Positions 26,463-34,413 of a stretch of 43,756 nucleotides of DNA are shown here, in pieces (the first letter of the stretch is position 1; each line of letters opens with the position of its first letter). Origin of the DNA: Alphaproteobacteria bacterium (lineage in GTDB: Bacteria; Pseudomonadota; Alphaproteobacteria; Rs-D84); the NCBI GenBank assembly GCA_017528045.1, contig JAFXPG010000001.1, positions 1-43,756 of the forward strand, written 5' to 3'. The notes below the pieces were generated by a model that was given only the letters and a program-made list of their open reading frames with translations, had not been told where the DNA came from and did no database searches. Both the position numbers and the translations under genes were made by a program.

Positions 26463-26849
26463 ATGTTTAATGAATTAGCAAATCTTCATAAAAAATGTTT
26501 TCCAAATAAGCCTTGGTCGGCGGATGATTTTCGTGATTTAAAACAATCCGGATGCGAAATTATTATGTCTCAAAATGGATTTATTGTATACAGAATTGTA
26601 TGTGATGAAGCAGAGATTATAACCATAGGTGTCAACCCAGAATTTAGACGTCAAGGAATAGCATCTGCTATGATTGGAATAATCGAAAAAACAATTAAAA
26701 ATCAAGGTGTTAAAAAAATATTTTTAGAAGTAGCTTCAAACAATATTGCCGGACAAGAATTATATAAAAACACTGGGTTTAAAGCTGTTGGATTGCGTCC
26801 AAAATATTACGATGGTATTGATGCAATTTTAATGTCAAAAGATTTATAA
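26463..26849 (+). CDS. rimI: GNAT acetyltransferase, RimI-like
   Basis: 128 residues with the GNAT acetyl-CoA motif VNPEFRRQGIASAMI and the C-terminal LEVASNNIAGQELYKNTGFKAVGLRPKYY typical of RimI, the ribosomal protein S18 N-terminal acetyltransferase. Neighbourhood with tsaB is common for rimI. Its last 6 nt overlap the 3' end of the convergent helicase gene. Confidence 0.85.
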   Translation: MFNELANLHKKCFPNKPWSADDFRDLKQSGCEIIMSQNGFIVYRIVCDEAEIITIGVNPEFRRQGIASAMIGIIEKTIKNQGVKKIFLEVASNNIAGQELYKNTGFKAVGLRPKYYDGIDAILMSKDL

Positions 26850-28118
26850 ATTCTCATTAACAAAATCTAAAATTCTTTTATCAAAAATAACGTCTTTGGG
26901 TGTTAAATTTTTTACAATATGAATATCTTTTGCAGAACGAGTTCTTGATAAAGCAACATACGTTTGTCCATGAGCAAAAGCACCACGTGAAATATCAATC
27001 ACAACTTTATTTAAAGTCTTACCTTGTGCTTTATGAATAGTCATTGCATAACCTAATATTAATGGAAATTGTTTATAAGAACCTACTTCATTTTCAATTA
27101 TTCTGTCATTTTCGTCACGAGAGTATTCTATCTTCGACCATTTTTCTGGTTTAACAACAACAATATTTTTTTCATCATCTAATAATTGAACAACAATTTC
27201 TTTAGCACCTAAATTTTCAATTATTCCTAAAGAACCGTTATGCCATTTATCTGCATTCTTCACAAACATAACCAAAGCCCCCTGCTTTAAAGTTAAATCA
27301 ACAGGCGCAGGAACATCATTTGGGTTAAAACTGCCTTCTATTTTTCCAGTATATGTCACAGGTGTTTCATTTATTTGGTTTAGCCGTTGTGTATTTATAT
27401 TTTCTGCAACAGCCCGAAACGGCGTTATTATTACGGCGTTTTTTCGAATTTCTTCATCGGGTATTTTACAATTATTAAAAAAATCTAATACAGCGGTATC
27501 ATTATTACGCAACCGAATTAAATTATTCAACAAATCGTCATCACTTTGACGATACACTGTATTAAAATCAAATTTAAAAAAATCAGCCCTTTTATAAACA
27601 TTTGCATCAAAAAAATATGCATTTTCATGTTCATAAGCATCTTTATAATATTGCATAGCATCACGAGTTATCACCGGTGGCAATTGAAACATATCACCAA
27701 TAGCAACTATTTGAATACCACCAAAAGGTTCATTATTATGTCGCGCCATGCGTGCCAATATATCAATAGCATCCAATAAATCAGGAGCAACCATAGATAT
27801 TTCATCTATGACTAAAACATCAGTAGCATTCAATATATTGCGCGGCTTAGCCTTTAATTTCAATAATTCAGGCAAAATAAAATCACGCGGTTGGATTTGA
27901 AACAAAGAATGTATTGTTTGCCCCCCAATATTCAATGCTGATACCGCAGTTGGACACGCACACACTATTCTTTTAGCAGATGCAGATTTTAAATATTGTA
28001 CAAACGTTGATTTTCCTGTTCCTGCTTGTCCTAGTATTAAAACATTAGAACGCGTGCGTTCTATTGTATTGAAAGCCGCCATTTGATTTGAATTTAAAAT
28101 AGAAACAAGTTCTGACAT
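26844..28118 (-). CDS. Pif1/RecD-like superfamily 1 helicase
   Basis: 424-residue SF1B helicase. Walker A is GQAGTGKST (about residues 30-38), motif Ia follows (CPTAVSALNIGGQTIHSLF), motif II is VLVIDEISMV, and motifs V/VI are YAMTIHKAQGKTL and TYVALSRTRSAKDI. This is the layout of bacterial Pif1-family 5'-3' helicases, which unwind G-quadruplexes and forks. No fused nuclease or extra domain is seen. A perfect 12-bp palindrome lies 3 nt upstream of the start, and no ribosome binding site is apparent. Confidence 0.88.
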   Translation of the reverse strand: MSELVSILNSNQMAAFNTIERTRSNVLILGQAGTGKSTFVQYLKSASAKRIVCACPTAVSALNIGGQTIHSLFQIQPRDFILPELLKLKAKPRNILNATDVLVIDEISMVAPDLLDAIDILARMARHNNEPFGGIQIVAIGDMFQLPPVITRDAMQYYKDAYEHENAYFFDANVYKRADFFKFDFNTVYRQSDDDLLNNLIRLRNNDTAVLDFFNNCKIPDEEIRKNAVIITPFRAVAENINTQRLNQINETPVTYTGKIEGSFNPNDVPAPVDLTLKQGALVMFVKNADKWHNGSLGIIENLGAKEIVVQLLDDEKNIVVVKPEKWSKIEYSRDENDRIIENEVGSYKQFPLILGYAMTIHKAQGKTLNKVVIDISRGAFAHGQTYVALSRTRSAKDIHIVKNLTPKDVIFDKRILDFVNENL

Positions 28119-28120
28119 AA

Positions 28121-28132
28121 GCGAATATTCGC
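28121..28132. promoter_or_regulatory. Palindrome GCGAATATTCGC at the helicase start
   Basis: A perfect 12-bp palindrome between the helicase promoter region and its ATG (28116-28118). A possible operator; it does not match the alphaproteobacterial LexA box. A TTGCTT about 18 nt upstream could make AATATT inside the palindrome a -10 box. Confidence 0.35.
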
Positions 28133-28171
28133 ATAAAATAACATAAAAAGCAAGATAAGTTCATTTTTAAC

Positions 28172-28199
28172 TTGCAAGATGAAATAAAATTTATATAAT
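28172..28199 (+). promoter_or_regulatory. Promoter of the CAU tRNA
   Basis: TTGCAA (28172-28177), 16-nt spacer, TATAAT (28194-28199), 12 nt before the tRNA. Confidence 0.7.
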
Positions 28200-28211
28200 A
28201 ATCGTTGCTGT

Positions 28212-28288
28212 GGGTTAATAGCTCAGTTGGTTAGAGCGGAGCGCTCATAACGCTTTGGTCGTGGGTTCGAGTCCTACTTAACCCACCA
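28212..28288 (+). tRNA. tRNA with anticodon CAU (elongator Met or Ile2)
   Basis: Acceptor GGGTTAA (28212-28218)/TTAACCC (28278-28284), A discriminator 28285, encoded CCA. Anticodon stem GAGCG/CGCTT around CTCATAA gives CAU. It is not the initiator type (first pair is G-C and the anticodon stem lacks GGG/CCC). Elongator Met and the lysidine-modified Ile2 tRNA cannot be separated with certainty from sequence by eye. The 56 bp from 28271 (T-loop) through its terminator are exactly repeated at 28424. Confidence 0.92.
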
Positions 28289-28326
28289 CGAATAAAAAAC
28301 CGTCCTTGTGACGGCTTTTTTATTTG
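28271..28326 (+). repeat. 56-bp direct repeat, copy 1 (tRNA 3' end plus terminator)
   Basis: Runs from the T-loop of the CAU tRNA through CCA and the terminator (CCGTC-CTTGT-GACGG, T-run). It is identical to 28424-28479, 153 bp away. The perfect identity suggests recent duplication or gene conversion. Confidence 0.95.
28300..28325 (+). terminator. Terminator of the CAU tRNA
   Basis: CCGTC - CTTGT - GACGG, then CTTTTTT. An identical hairpin ends element B (28453-28478). Confidence 0.8.
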
Positions 28327-28441
28327 TGTAAGCAGGACGAGAACCCGGTTCGACAAGCAGTAGATTTCACAAACAAAGTGCAGTGAAATCGTTACGATTG
28401 CCCCGCAGGCTTTTGCCGAGGGTGTCCTACTTAACCCACCA
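28326..28441 (+). ncRNA. Element B: tRNA-end-associated structured RNA (candidate)
   Basis: Homologue of element A. The 97 bases unique to this copy (28327-28423) sit between two copies of the tRNA 3' end. Predicted helices are: P1 between TAAGCAGGAC (28329-28338) and the tRNA-derived GTCCTACTTA (28424-28433), one mismatch; GAAC/GTTC hairpin near 28341-28351; a perfect 8-bp hairpin GATTTCAC (28363-28370)/GTGAAATC (28383-28390); and GGC-TTTT-GCC near 28408-28417. Each helix has different bases from element A but keeps pairing. The RNA would end in ACCA and then the duplicated terminator. No reading frame and no own promoter are seen. Function unknown. Confidence 0.65.
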
Positions 28442-28479
28442 CGAATAAAAAACCGTCCTTGTGACGGCTTTTTTATTTG
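28424..28479 (+). repeat. 56-bp direct repeat, copy 2
   Basis: Exact second copy of 28271-28326, carrying the tRNA T-stem 3' strand, acceptor 3' strand, CCA and terminator without the rest of a tRNA. Confidence 0.95.
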
Positions 28480-28504
28480 ATATTTGCTATCGTTAAGGTA
28501 AAAT
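28477..28504 (+). promoter_or_regulatory. Promoter of the flavoprotein gene, leaderless layout
   Basis: TTGATA (28477-28482), 16-nt spacer, TAAAAT (28499-28504), then 6 nt to ATG 28511. The -35 box overlaps the last bases of the second 56-bp repeat. Confidence 0.6.
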
Positions 28505-28510
28505 TAAGTC

Positions 28511-29656
28511 ATGAAAAAATATGATGTTATTATCATTGGCGCTGGTGCTGCAGGTTTAATGTCTGCAGTTGAATTATCAAAACGTAAAAAAAATATACTA
28601 ATCATTGATATGGGGAAAAAACTTGGCAGAAAAATAGAAATTTCTGGTGGCGGTAAATGTAATTTTACAAACACACATTCAGATTACTCACATTATTTTG
28701 GTAAAAATCCACGTTTTGTTTGTTCTGCTTTATCACAATTTTCACCACAAGATACTTTAAATTGGGTAAAATCACATAATATAGATTTTTACGAAAAAGA
28801 ACCGGGACGTTATTTTTGTACAAAAAGCTCTTACGATATAATCAATGCTTTTATAACAGATATTAAAAATACAGAAATAAAATTTGATACAAAATTATCG
28901 GATATAATAAAAACAGATAATATTTTCACATTAAAAACTAATAACGGTAATTTTCTGTGTAAATCTGTGATTATTGCAACAGGCGGAATGTCTTATTCAC
29001 ACTTAGGAGCATCTGAAACAGGATATACAATTGCAAAAAAATTCGGACATAAAATTGAACCTGTTCGCCCTGGTCTTTGTGCAATAAAAACAAAAAGTTT
29101 TTCACCTGATTTATCTGGTATATCCTTAATGGTAGAAATAAACATTAACAAACATAAAATTAAAGATAATTTATTATTTACGCATTTTGGAATTGGTGGT
29201 CCAGCAATATATCGTGCCAGTTTATTAGATTGCAAACAAATGCACATAAATTTTGCGCCAAATATAAATGTTTTTGAATTTTTGAAATCTGCAAAACAAA
29301 CAAATGGTAAAAAATCGGTTGCAAACATATTATCCAAAATATTACCAAATAAACTTGCACATTTTTTGTGTAAAGAAACTAAAAACATAGCTGATTATAA
29401 AGACGCTGAATTACAACAAATCGCTAACAAAATAACAAAATTTGAAATAACAGATGGCAGTGCAATTGGAATGCAAAGTGCAGAAGTAACATATGGTGGT
29501 ATTTCAACAGAACAAATATCTTCTAAAACAATGGAATCTCTTATTTGTCCAGGCCTGTTTTTTGCAGGCGAAGTATTGGACATTACCGGTGATTTAGGCG
29601 GATATAATTTACAATGGGCTTTCAGCAGTGGTTATATTGCTGGAAACAACGCTTAA
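28511..29656 (+). CDS. BaiN/YhiN (HI0933)-family flavoprotein
   Basis: 381 residues. The FAD-binding Rossmann motif is at the start (VIIIGAGAAGLMSAVELS). The family signature is GKKLGRKIEISGGGKCNFTN, and the C-terminal flavin-contacting segment is GLFFAGEVLDITGDLGGYNLQWAFSSGY in two parts. HI0933-like proteins were long of unknown function; from memory, E. coli YhiN has been linked to a 23S rRNA dihydrouridine and BaiN to bile-acid metabolism. I claim only the family. Its promoter abuts element B and its mRNA appears leaderless. Confidence 0.88.
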   Translation: MKKYDVIIIGAGAAGLMSAVELSKRKKNILIIDMGKKLGRKIEISGGGKCNFTNTHSDYSHYFGKNPRFVCSALSQFSPQDTLNWVKSHNIDFYEKEPGRYFCTKSSYDIINAFITDIKNTEIKFDTKLSDIIKTDNIFTLKTNNGNFLCKSVIIATGGMSYSHLGASETGYTIAKKFGHKIEPVRPGLCAIKTKSFSPDLSGISLMVEININKHKIKDNLLFTHFGIGGPAIYRASLLDCKQMHINFAPNINVFEFLKSAKQTNGKKSVANILSKILPNKLAHFLCKETKNIADYKDAELQQIANKITKFEITDGSAIGMQSAEVTYGGISTEQISSKTMESLICPGLFFAGEVLDITGDLGGYNLQWAFSSGYIAGNNA

Positions 29657-29725
29657 AAACACTTGAATTATCAATGTTTTAAATATAAAATTGTTCGGTA
29701 AATTTAATAAAAAATGGTGAAAGAT

Positions 29726-32128
29726 ATGGCAGATGATATAAAAAAAATCATAGAACGAGAATCTAAATGGCAAAAACGTTGGCGTGAAGAAAAAGCTTTT
29801 GTTCCAAAAAATGATGGTTCCAAACCCAAATATTATAATTTGATTGAATTTCCTTTTCCAAGTGGATCAGGATTGCATGTTGGCCATATGTTACCATATA
29901 CAGGTATGGATGTTATGGCACGCTATAAACGTATGCGTGGATTTGATGTTTTATACCCAATCGGATATGATTCCATGGGAATATCATCTGAAAAATATGC
30001 TACAAAAATCGGCAAACACCCAAGCGAATCCGTGGCTGAATTGATAAAAATTTTTGAAAACGATATTTCTATAATGGGTTTATCTTTTAATCCAGATTCT
30101 AAATTAGCAACATCCGATCCAGAATTTGTAAAATGGACACAATGGATGTTTATACAATTTTTCAAAGCTGGTTTAGCATATAAATCTGAATTACCAATGA
30201 ATTGGTGTCCAAATTGTAAAACAAATTTAACAAATGAAGAATTAGAAGATGGTAAATGCGAACGTTGTCATGGTCCTGTTGAAAAGAAAATGAAATTACA
30301 ATGGAATTTGGCAATTACCAAATACGCAGATCGTTTAATAGACGATTTAGCGCTGGTTGATTATCCAGAACAAGTGAAAATTCAACAAATAAATTGGATT
30401 GGGCGCTCACACGGTGCAGAAGTAGATTTTCGCGTTAATGATGATATCATGACTGTTTATACGACACGTGTTGATACTATATTTGGTGTAACCTTCTGTG
30501 TTTTAGCACCAGAACATAAATTGGTTCAAAAATGGATAAACGAAGGAAAAATTTCTAATACAGATGAAGTAAAAGCATATATAGATGCCGCACGTGCTAA
30601 ATCTGAAATAGAAAGAACAGATGCAACAAAAGAAAAAACAGGTGTTGAATTAAAGGGCATTAAAGCGGTTAATCCTTTTAATGGACATGAAACGCCTGTG
30701 TTTATATCAGATTATGTATTAGCAGATTATGGTTTCGGTGCAATTATGGCTGTACCTGCACATGACGGACGTGATTGGGCTTTTGCAAAGAAATTTGGTT
30801 TGCCAATTATACCTGTTTTAGCAGGTGGAGATGTTGAAAACGAAGCATGGGAACAAGATGGAGAACATATTAATTCAGAATTTTTAAATGGTATGGGTAA
30901 ACAAGAAGCTATTGATACCGCTATAAAATTTGGTTCTGAACATGGTTTTGTACGCAGAACTACAAAATATAAATTAAAAGATTGGGGATTTTCACGTCAA
31001 ATGTATTGGGGAGAACCTATTCCTTTAGTATATTGTGAAAAATGCGGATGGCAACCTGTACCAGAAAGCGAATTGCCTATATTACAACCATATATGACAG
31101 ATTATAAACCAACTGATGATGGGGAAAGTCCTTTGGCCAGAGCAACAGATTGGGTTAATACAAAATGTCCATGTTGTGGTGGTGTTGCAAAACGCGAAAC
31201 AGATACAATGCCTCAATGGGCTGGTTCTTCTTGGTATTTCTTACGTTATCTTGATTCTAAAAACGACAAAGAATTTTGTTCCCGTGAAAAAATGGATAGA
31301 TGGATGCCTGTAGATCATTACAATGGTGGTATGGAACATACAACAAGACATTTGTTATATTCTCGCTTTTGGTATAAAGCTTTATCTGATTTAGGTTTTG
31401 TTCCTGGTGTTGAACCTTATAAAAAACGTACCAGCAACGGTCTGATTATGGCTGCAGACGGAACAAAAATGTCAAAATCACGTGGTAATACCGTACCATC
31501 TTCTGATGTTGTTAATCGCGCAGGTGCAGATGCATGTCGTATGTCCATCTTATATTTAGGACCATGGGAACAAAGTGCAAACTGGTCAGAAGATACTTTA
31601 CGTGGTATTCAAAGATTTTTAAGTCGTGTTGAAAGTTTTGGCAATAATTTGACAGATACAGAATTAACACAAAAACAAGAAAGATTAGTTCATAAATTGA
31701 TTGCAGATATGACAGACCGTATTGAAAACATGAAATTTAATACCGCTATTTCTGCAATGATGGAATTTATAAATGAATTTCCTGGCGGACAAATGCCACG
31801 CAAAGCTTATGAAATATTAATTCAAGTGTTAAATCCTTTTGCACCACATTTAACAGAAGAAATGTGGGAAAAAATGGGCCACAAAGACATGTTAGTCTTT
31901 GAACCTTGGCCAACATTTGATGAATCTAAGTTGGTTGAAAATGATATGACTATTGTTGTTTCTGTTAACGGTAAACGCGCAAAAGATTTTATCGTACCTG
32001 TTGATATAAATGAATCTGATTTGATAGAAACAGCAAAACAAAACGCAACAAAACAATTAGAAGGTGCAACCATTATAAAAACTATTGTTGTTCCAAAGAA
32101 ATTGGTTAATTTTGTTGTAAAAAAATAA
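29726..32128 (+). CDS. leuS: Leucyl-tRNA synthetase
   Basis: 800 residues from ATG 29726, chosen because GGTGA lies 7 nt upstream; an in-frame ATG at 29714 is the alternative. The HIGH motif is HVGH (51-54), and a zinc module follows (WCPNCKTN, CERCHG). The CP1 editing domain has VYTTRVDTIFG and AHDGRDWAF, including the editing Asp. The KMSKS loop (GTKMSKSRGN, near 581) and an anticodon-binding domain follow. The usual GLPAE segment after HIGH is GISSE here (85-89), an uncommon variant. A terminator follows at once. Confidence 0.95.
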   Translation: MADDIKKIIERESKWQKRWREEKAFVPKNDGSKPKYYNLIEFPFPSGSGLHVGHMLPYTGMDVMARYKRMRGFDVLYPIGYDSMGISSEKYATKIGKHPSESVAELIKIFENDISIMGLSFNPDSKLATSDPEFVKWTQWMFIQFFKAGLAYKSELPMNWCPNCKTNLTNEELEDGKCERCHGPVEKKMKLQWNLAITKYADRLIDDLALVDYPEQVKIQQINWIGRSHGAEVDFRVNDDIMTVYTTRVDTIFGVTFCVLAPEHKLVQKWINEGKISNTDEVKAYIDAARAKSEIERTDATKEKTGVELKGIKAVNPFNGHETPVFISDYVLADYGFGAIMAVPAHDGRDWAFAKKFGLPIIPVLAGGDVENEAWEQDGEHINSEFLNGMGKQEAIDTAIKFGSEHGFVRRTTKYKLKDWGFSRQMYWGEPIPLVYCEKCGWQPVPESELPILQPYMTDYKPTDDGESPLARATDWVNTKCPCCGGVAKRETDTMPQWAGSSWYFLRYLDSKNDKEFCSREKMDRWMPVDHYNGGMEHTTRHLLYSRFWYKALSDLGFVPGVEPYKKRTSNGLIMAADGTKMSKSRGNTVPSSDVVNRAGADACRMSILYLGPWEQSANWSEDTLRGIQRFLSRVESFGNNLTDTELTQKQERLVHKLIADMTDRIENMKFNTAISAMMEFINEFPGGQMPRKAYEILIQVLNPFAPHLTEEMWEKMGHKDMLVFEPWPTFDESKLVENDMTIVVSVNGKRAKDFIVPVDINESDLIETAKQNATKQLEGATIIKTIVVPKKLVNFVVKK

Positions 32129-32129
32129 A

Positions 32130-32158
32130 AAAACGCCCTGTTGTATGGGCGTTTTTTT
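32130..32158. terminator. Terminator of leuS (also usable by mtaB)
   Basis: AAAACGCCC - TGTTGTAT - GGGCGTTTT with T-run, between convergent leuS and mtaB. Confidence 0.85.
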
Positions 32159-32165
32159 TATTAGT

Positions 32166-33398
32166 TTATATTACAGTTCCAACAAAAGCATTATTTTCTA
32201 TATCTGTGATTTTTACATCACAAATTGTTTTGTTTTGTATTTGTTTGCCTATGATTCTTATATTTATATCATCCGGTGTGCGACCTATATTATCTTCTTC
32301 TACTAAAACAGAAACTTTTTTGCCAATTTGTTGTTTCATAAATTGTTTAAGGTTTTCTTTGGCAATATTATCTATAATTTTTACACGCTGTTTAGACACA
32401 GAACGATTAATTTGATTTGGCATTTGTGCTGCAACAGTGCCAGGACGGGGCGAATAAGGAAAAGCATGAACATGTATTAAATTCATATCCTTAACCATTT
32501 GTGCTGTTTCTTGAAATAAATCTTCTGTTTCTCCAGGAAATCCACATATTATATCTGCACTGAAAGTAACATTTATATCTTTATTCGCCAACGAAATTAA
32601 TTCACGTAATTTATTTGAATTATGTCTGCGTCTCATAGATTTTAAAATCGTATCTGAACCAGATTGCATAGATAAATGTAAATGAGGCATAAAACGAGAA
32701 TCTTTCTTCATTAAATTTATTATTTTTGGAACTTCTGGTGATGCAGGATCAATAGAAGATAATCTGAAATGTTTTATTTCTGGGGTATCATTTAATAATT
32801 TTTCACATAAATCAGCCAATAAAAAAGGCTTTCCGTTTTCTATACGTAAATAAGAAGCGGTATCAACCCCAGTTAAAACAATTTCATAAAAACCTTTATC
32901 AATTGCAGATTTTACATCTTGTAAAATATCTTCATACGAAAAAGATACATTTGGCCCACGCAACAAACGTGTTACACAATAAGTACAATCATGATTACAA
33001 CCATTTTGCACTTGGACAAATTTTTTGGATAATTTAGATTCCGTATCTTTAAAAACATCTATTTTTGAATTTTTTACATTCATATTTGTACTTTGTAATG
33101 CGGCAATATACACCTGTAAATTCATTTTATCTTTATTGTCTATAACAAAACAGTTAGGAATTGATGCAAATAAACCAGGATTACGTGTTGCACCACACCC
33201 TGTAACAAAAATTACAACATTCGGATTTTCACGCGATATTCTACGAACAGTTTGAGCACATTGACGTTCTGCTTCACCTGTAACAGAACAAGTATTCACC
33301 AAAACTGCTGTGTCTATGACAGATGATAACATTTTGGAAATTTTTTCACATTCCAAAGCGTTTAATCTGCAACCAAAAGATAATGTTTTAATATTCAT
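32166..33398 (-). CDS. mtaB: tRNA t6A methylthiotransferase MtaB
   Basis: 410-residue radical-SAM methylthiotransferase that converts t6A37 to ms2t6A37. The N-terminal cluster cysteines are C10 (SFGCRLNALE, the MtaB version of the motif), C37 (NTCSVT) and C68 (TGCGAT). The radical-SAM cluster is CNHDCTYC (134-141), and a TRAM-like tail follows. GCRLN distinguishes it from MiaB (GCQMN) and RimO. It works downstream of TsaB (25582). A strong promoter lies at 33430-33457, and a 9-codon reading frame ends on its start codon. Confidence 0.93.
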   Translation of the reverse strand: MNIKTLSFGCRLNALECEKISKMLSSVIDTAVLVNTCSVTGEAERQCAQTVRRISRENPNVVIFVTGCGATRNPGLFASIPNCFVIDNKDKMNLQVYIAALQSTNMNVKNSKIDVFKDTESKLSKKFVQVQNGCNHDCTYCVTRLLRGPNVSFSYEDILQDVKSAIDKGFYEIVLTGVDTASYLRIENGKPFLLADLCEKLLNDTPEIKHFRLSSIDPASPEVPKIINLMKKDSRFMPHLHLSMQSGSDTILKSMRRRHNSNKLRELISLANKDINVTFSADIICGFPGETEDLFQETAQMVKDMNLIHVHAFPYSPRPGTVAAQMPNQINRSVSKQRVKIIDNIAKENLKQFMKQQIGKKVSVLVEEDNIGRTPDDINIRIIGKQIQNKTICDVKITDIENNAFVGTVI

Positions 33399-33424
33399 TT
33401 TTTTCTTGCATTTTTATACTTCAT
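33395..33424 (-). CDS. Possible leader peptide MKYKNARKK before mtaB
   Basis: A 9-codon frame on the minus strand begins with ATG 5 nt after the mtaB -10 box, and its TGA overlaps the mtaB ATG (ATGA). It could be translated from a leaderless end and couple into mtaB, but it may also be chance. Confidence 0.25.
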   Translation of the reverse strand: MKYKNARKK

Positions 33425-33429
33425 AAGGC

Positions 33430-33457
33430 ATTATATCGTGGATATAAAAGATTTCAA
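33430..33457 (-). promoter_or_regulatory. Promoter of mtaB
   Basis: Minus strand TTGAAA (33457-33452), 16-nt spacer, perfect TATAAT (33435-33430). It overlaps the rpoZ leader on the other strand. Confidence 0.65.
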
Positions 33458-33471
33458 CAAAGGATTTTATT

Positions 33472-33858
33472 ATGGCACGTGTAACAAATTCAGACACTTT
33501 ACCTTATGTAGACAGCCGCTATGAATTGGGAATGTTGGCATCTCAACGCGTTCGTGATTTGAACGGTGGTGCAGAAGCAGTGGTAGAAAAGAACAATGAC
33601 AAATTAACAGTTGTTGCCTTGCGTGAAATTGCCAGTGGCAAATTAAATGTCGCAGATGTTCGTCATGAATTTGTGGAATCTTATAAAGAAACACCTGCTG
33701 TTTCTGATTCAGAAGCATCTTTGGAAATTGCATCAGAAGATCCAATGTTACGTGAAATTGATGCAGAATTAGAAAATTCTTTAATTGAAGATTCTACAGA
33801 CGGTATTGAAGACGCTGGTGATGACACACCAGACGAAGAAGAAAATACTGAAGAATAA
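33472..33858 (+). CDS. rpoZ: RNA polymerase omega subunit
   Basis: 128 residues. The first 75 match the omega fold ([48 protein letters not shown]), the chaperone subunit that helps beta-prime assembly. The C-terminal tail is long and highly acidic ([12 protein letters not shown]), a common feature in alphaproteobacteria. AAAGGATTT precedes the start. The tRNA-Ser(GGA) gene follows after 12 nt and may be co-transcribed. Confidence 0.93.
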   Translation: MARVTNSDTLPYVDSRYELGMLASQRVRDLNGGAEAVVEKNNDKLTVVALREIASGKLNVADVRHEFVESYKETPAVSDSEASLEIASEDPMLREIDAELENSLIEDSTDGIEDAGDDTPDEEENTEE

Positions 33859-33870
33859 TAAAAAAAATCC

Positions 33871-33961
33871 GGAGACGTCGCATAGTTGGTCTAGTGCGCC
33901 ACATTGGAAATGTGGTATACTCGCAAGGGTATCAAGGGTTCGAATCCCTTCGTCTCCGCCA
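33871..33961 (+). tRNA. tRNA-Ser(GGA)
   Basis: Class II tRNA: acceptor GGAGACG (33871-33877)/CGTCTCC (33951-33957), discriminator G, encoded CCA to 33961. Anticodon stem CCACA/TGTGG around TTGGAAA gives GGA (33906-33908). Long variable arm (TACTCGCAAGGGTA). No tRNA-end repeat or element of the A/B type follows it. Confidence 0.95.
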
Positions 33962-33969
33962 GAGATATT

Positions 33970-34003
33970 AAGTTACAATGATTTATTTGAAACGTAACTT
34001 TTT
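33970..34003 (+). terminator. Hairpin terminator after tRNA-Ser(GGA)
   Basis: AAGTTAC (33970-33976) pairs with GTAACTT (33994-34000) followed by Ts. A second hairpin GCCCTGT-AAT-ACGGGGC at 34017-34033, followed by TGATTTTTA, backs it up. Confidence 0.65.
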
Positions 34004-34116
34004 AAATTTATTTTTTGCCCTGTAATACGGGGCTGATTTTTATACATTTTATATATTTATATTTCTTATAAACTTTACATAAACAATAAATAAACAGATA
34101 GATAAAGGATACTATC

Positions 34117-34374
34117 ATGATAAATTATAGACATATCCCACAATATGTTAGATATTTCTATTATCCAGGCATGTGGGATAATTCTGGACAAAAACAACAT
34201 ACAAAATCAATAAAAACAAAAAATATTATCAAGGAAAACAAATTTACTAAAATTAATATGTTAATAGTCAATTTAACAGAAAAACAACGAAAGAAACTGT
34301 TTTATTGGATATATTTTAATTATAAAAACGAAGTGATATTATTAATGGATAATATTAAACAAAAACAGATTTAA
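34117..34374 (+). CDS. Small basic hypothetical protein, 85 aa
   Basis: ATG 34117 follows AAAGGATA. The product is rich in Lys, Asn, Ile and Tyr, with an aromatic start (YVRYFYYPGMWDN) and no signal peptide. No family recognised. The ribosome binding site and the terminator directly after it support a real gene. Confidence 0.5.
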   Translation: MINYRHIPQYVRYFYYPGMWDNSGQKQHTKSIKTKNIIKENKFTKINMLIVNLTEKQRKKLFYWIYFNYKNEVILLMDNIKQKQI

Positions 34375-34385
34375 ATTTGTTGTAT

Positions 34386-34413
34386 AAAAAAACACCCAAA
34401 AGGGTGTTTTTTT
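34386..34413. terminator. Bidirectional terminator between 34117 gene and the beta-barrel-like gene
   Basis: AAAAAACACCC - AAAA - GGGTGTTTTTT, shared by convergent genes; it overlaps the last codon of the minus-strand gene. Confidence 0.85.

Noticed and set aside
28271-28441. Self-cleaving ribozyme (hammerhead, HDV, twister, pistol)
   Set aside because: I searched by eye for the conserved cores and found none that fits the helices.
28271-28479. Classical integrative element (phage or ICE remnant)
   Set aside because: There is no integrase or other gene between the repeats, only about 100 nt. The nearby tyrosine recombinase at 15717 looks like housekeeping XerC. Integration in tRNA 3' ends remains possible, but a conventional element is not supported.
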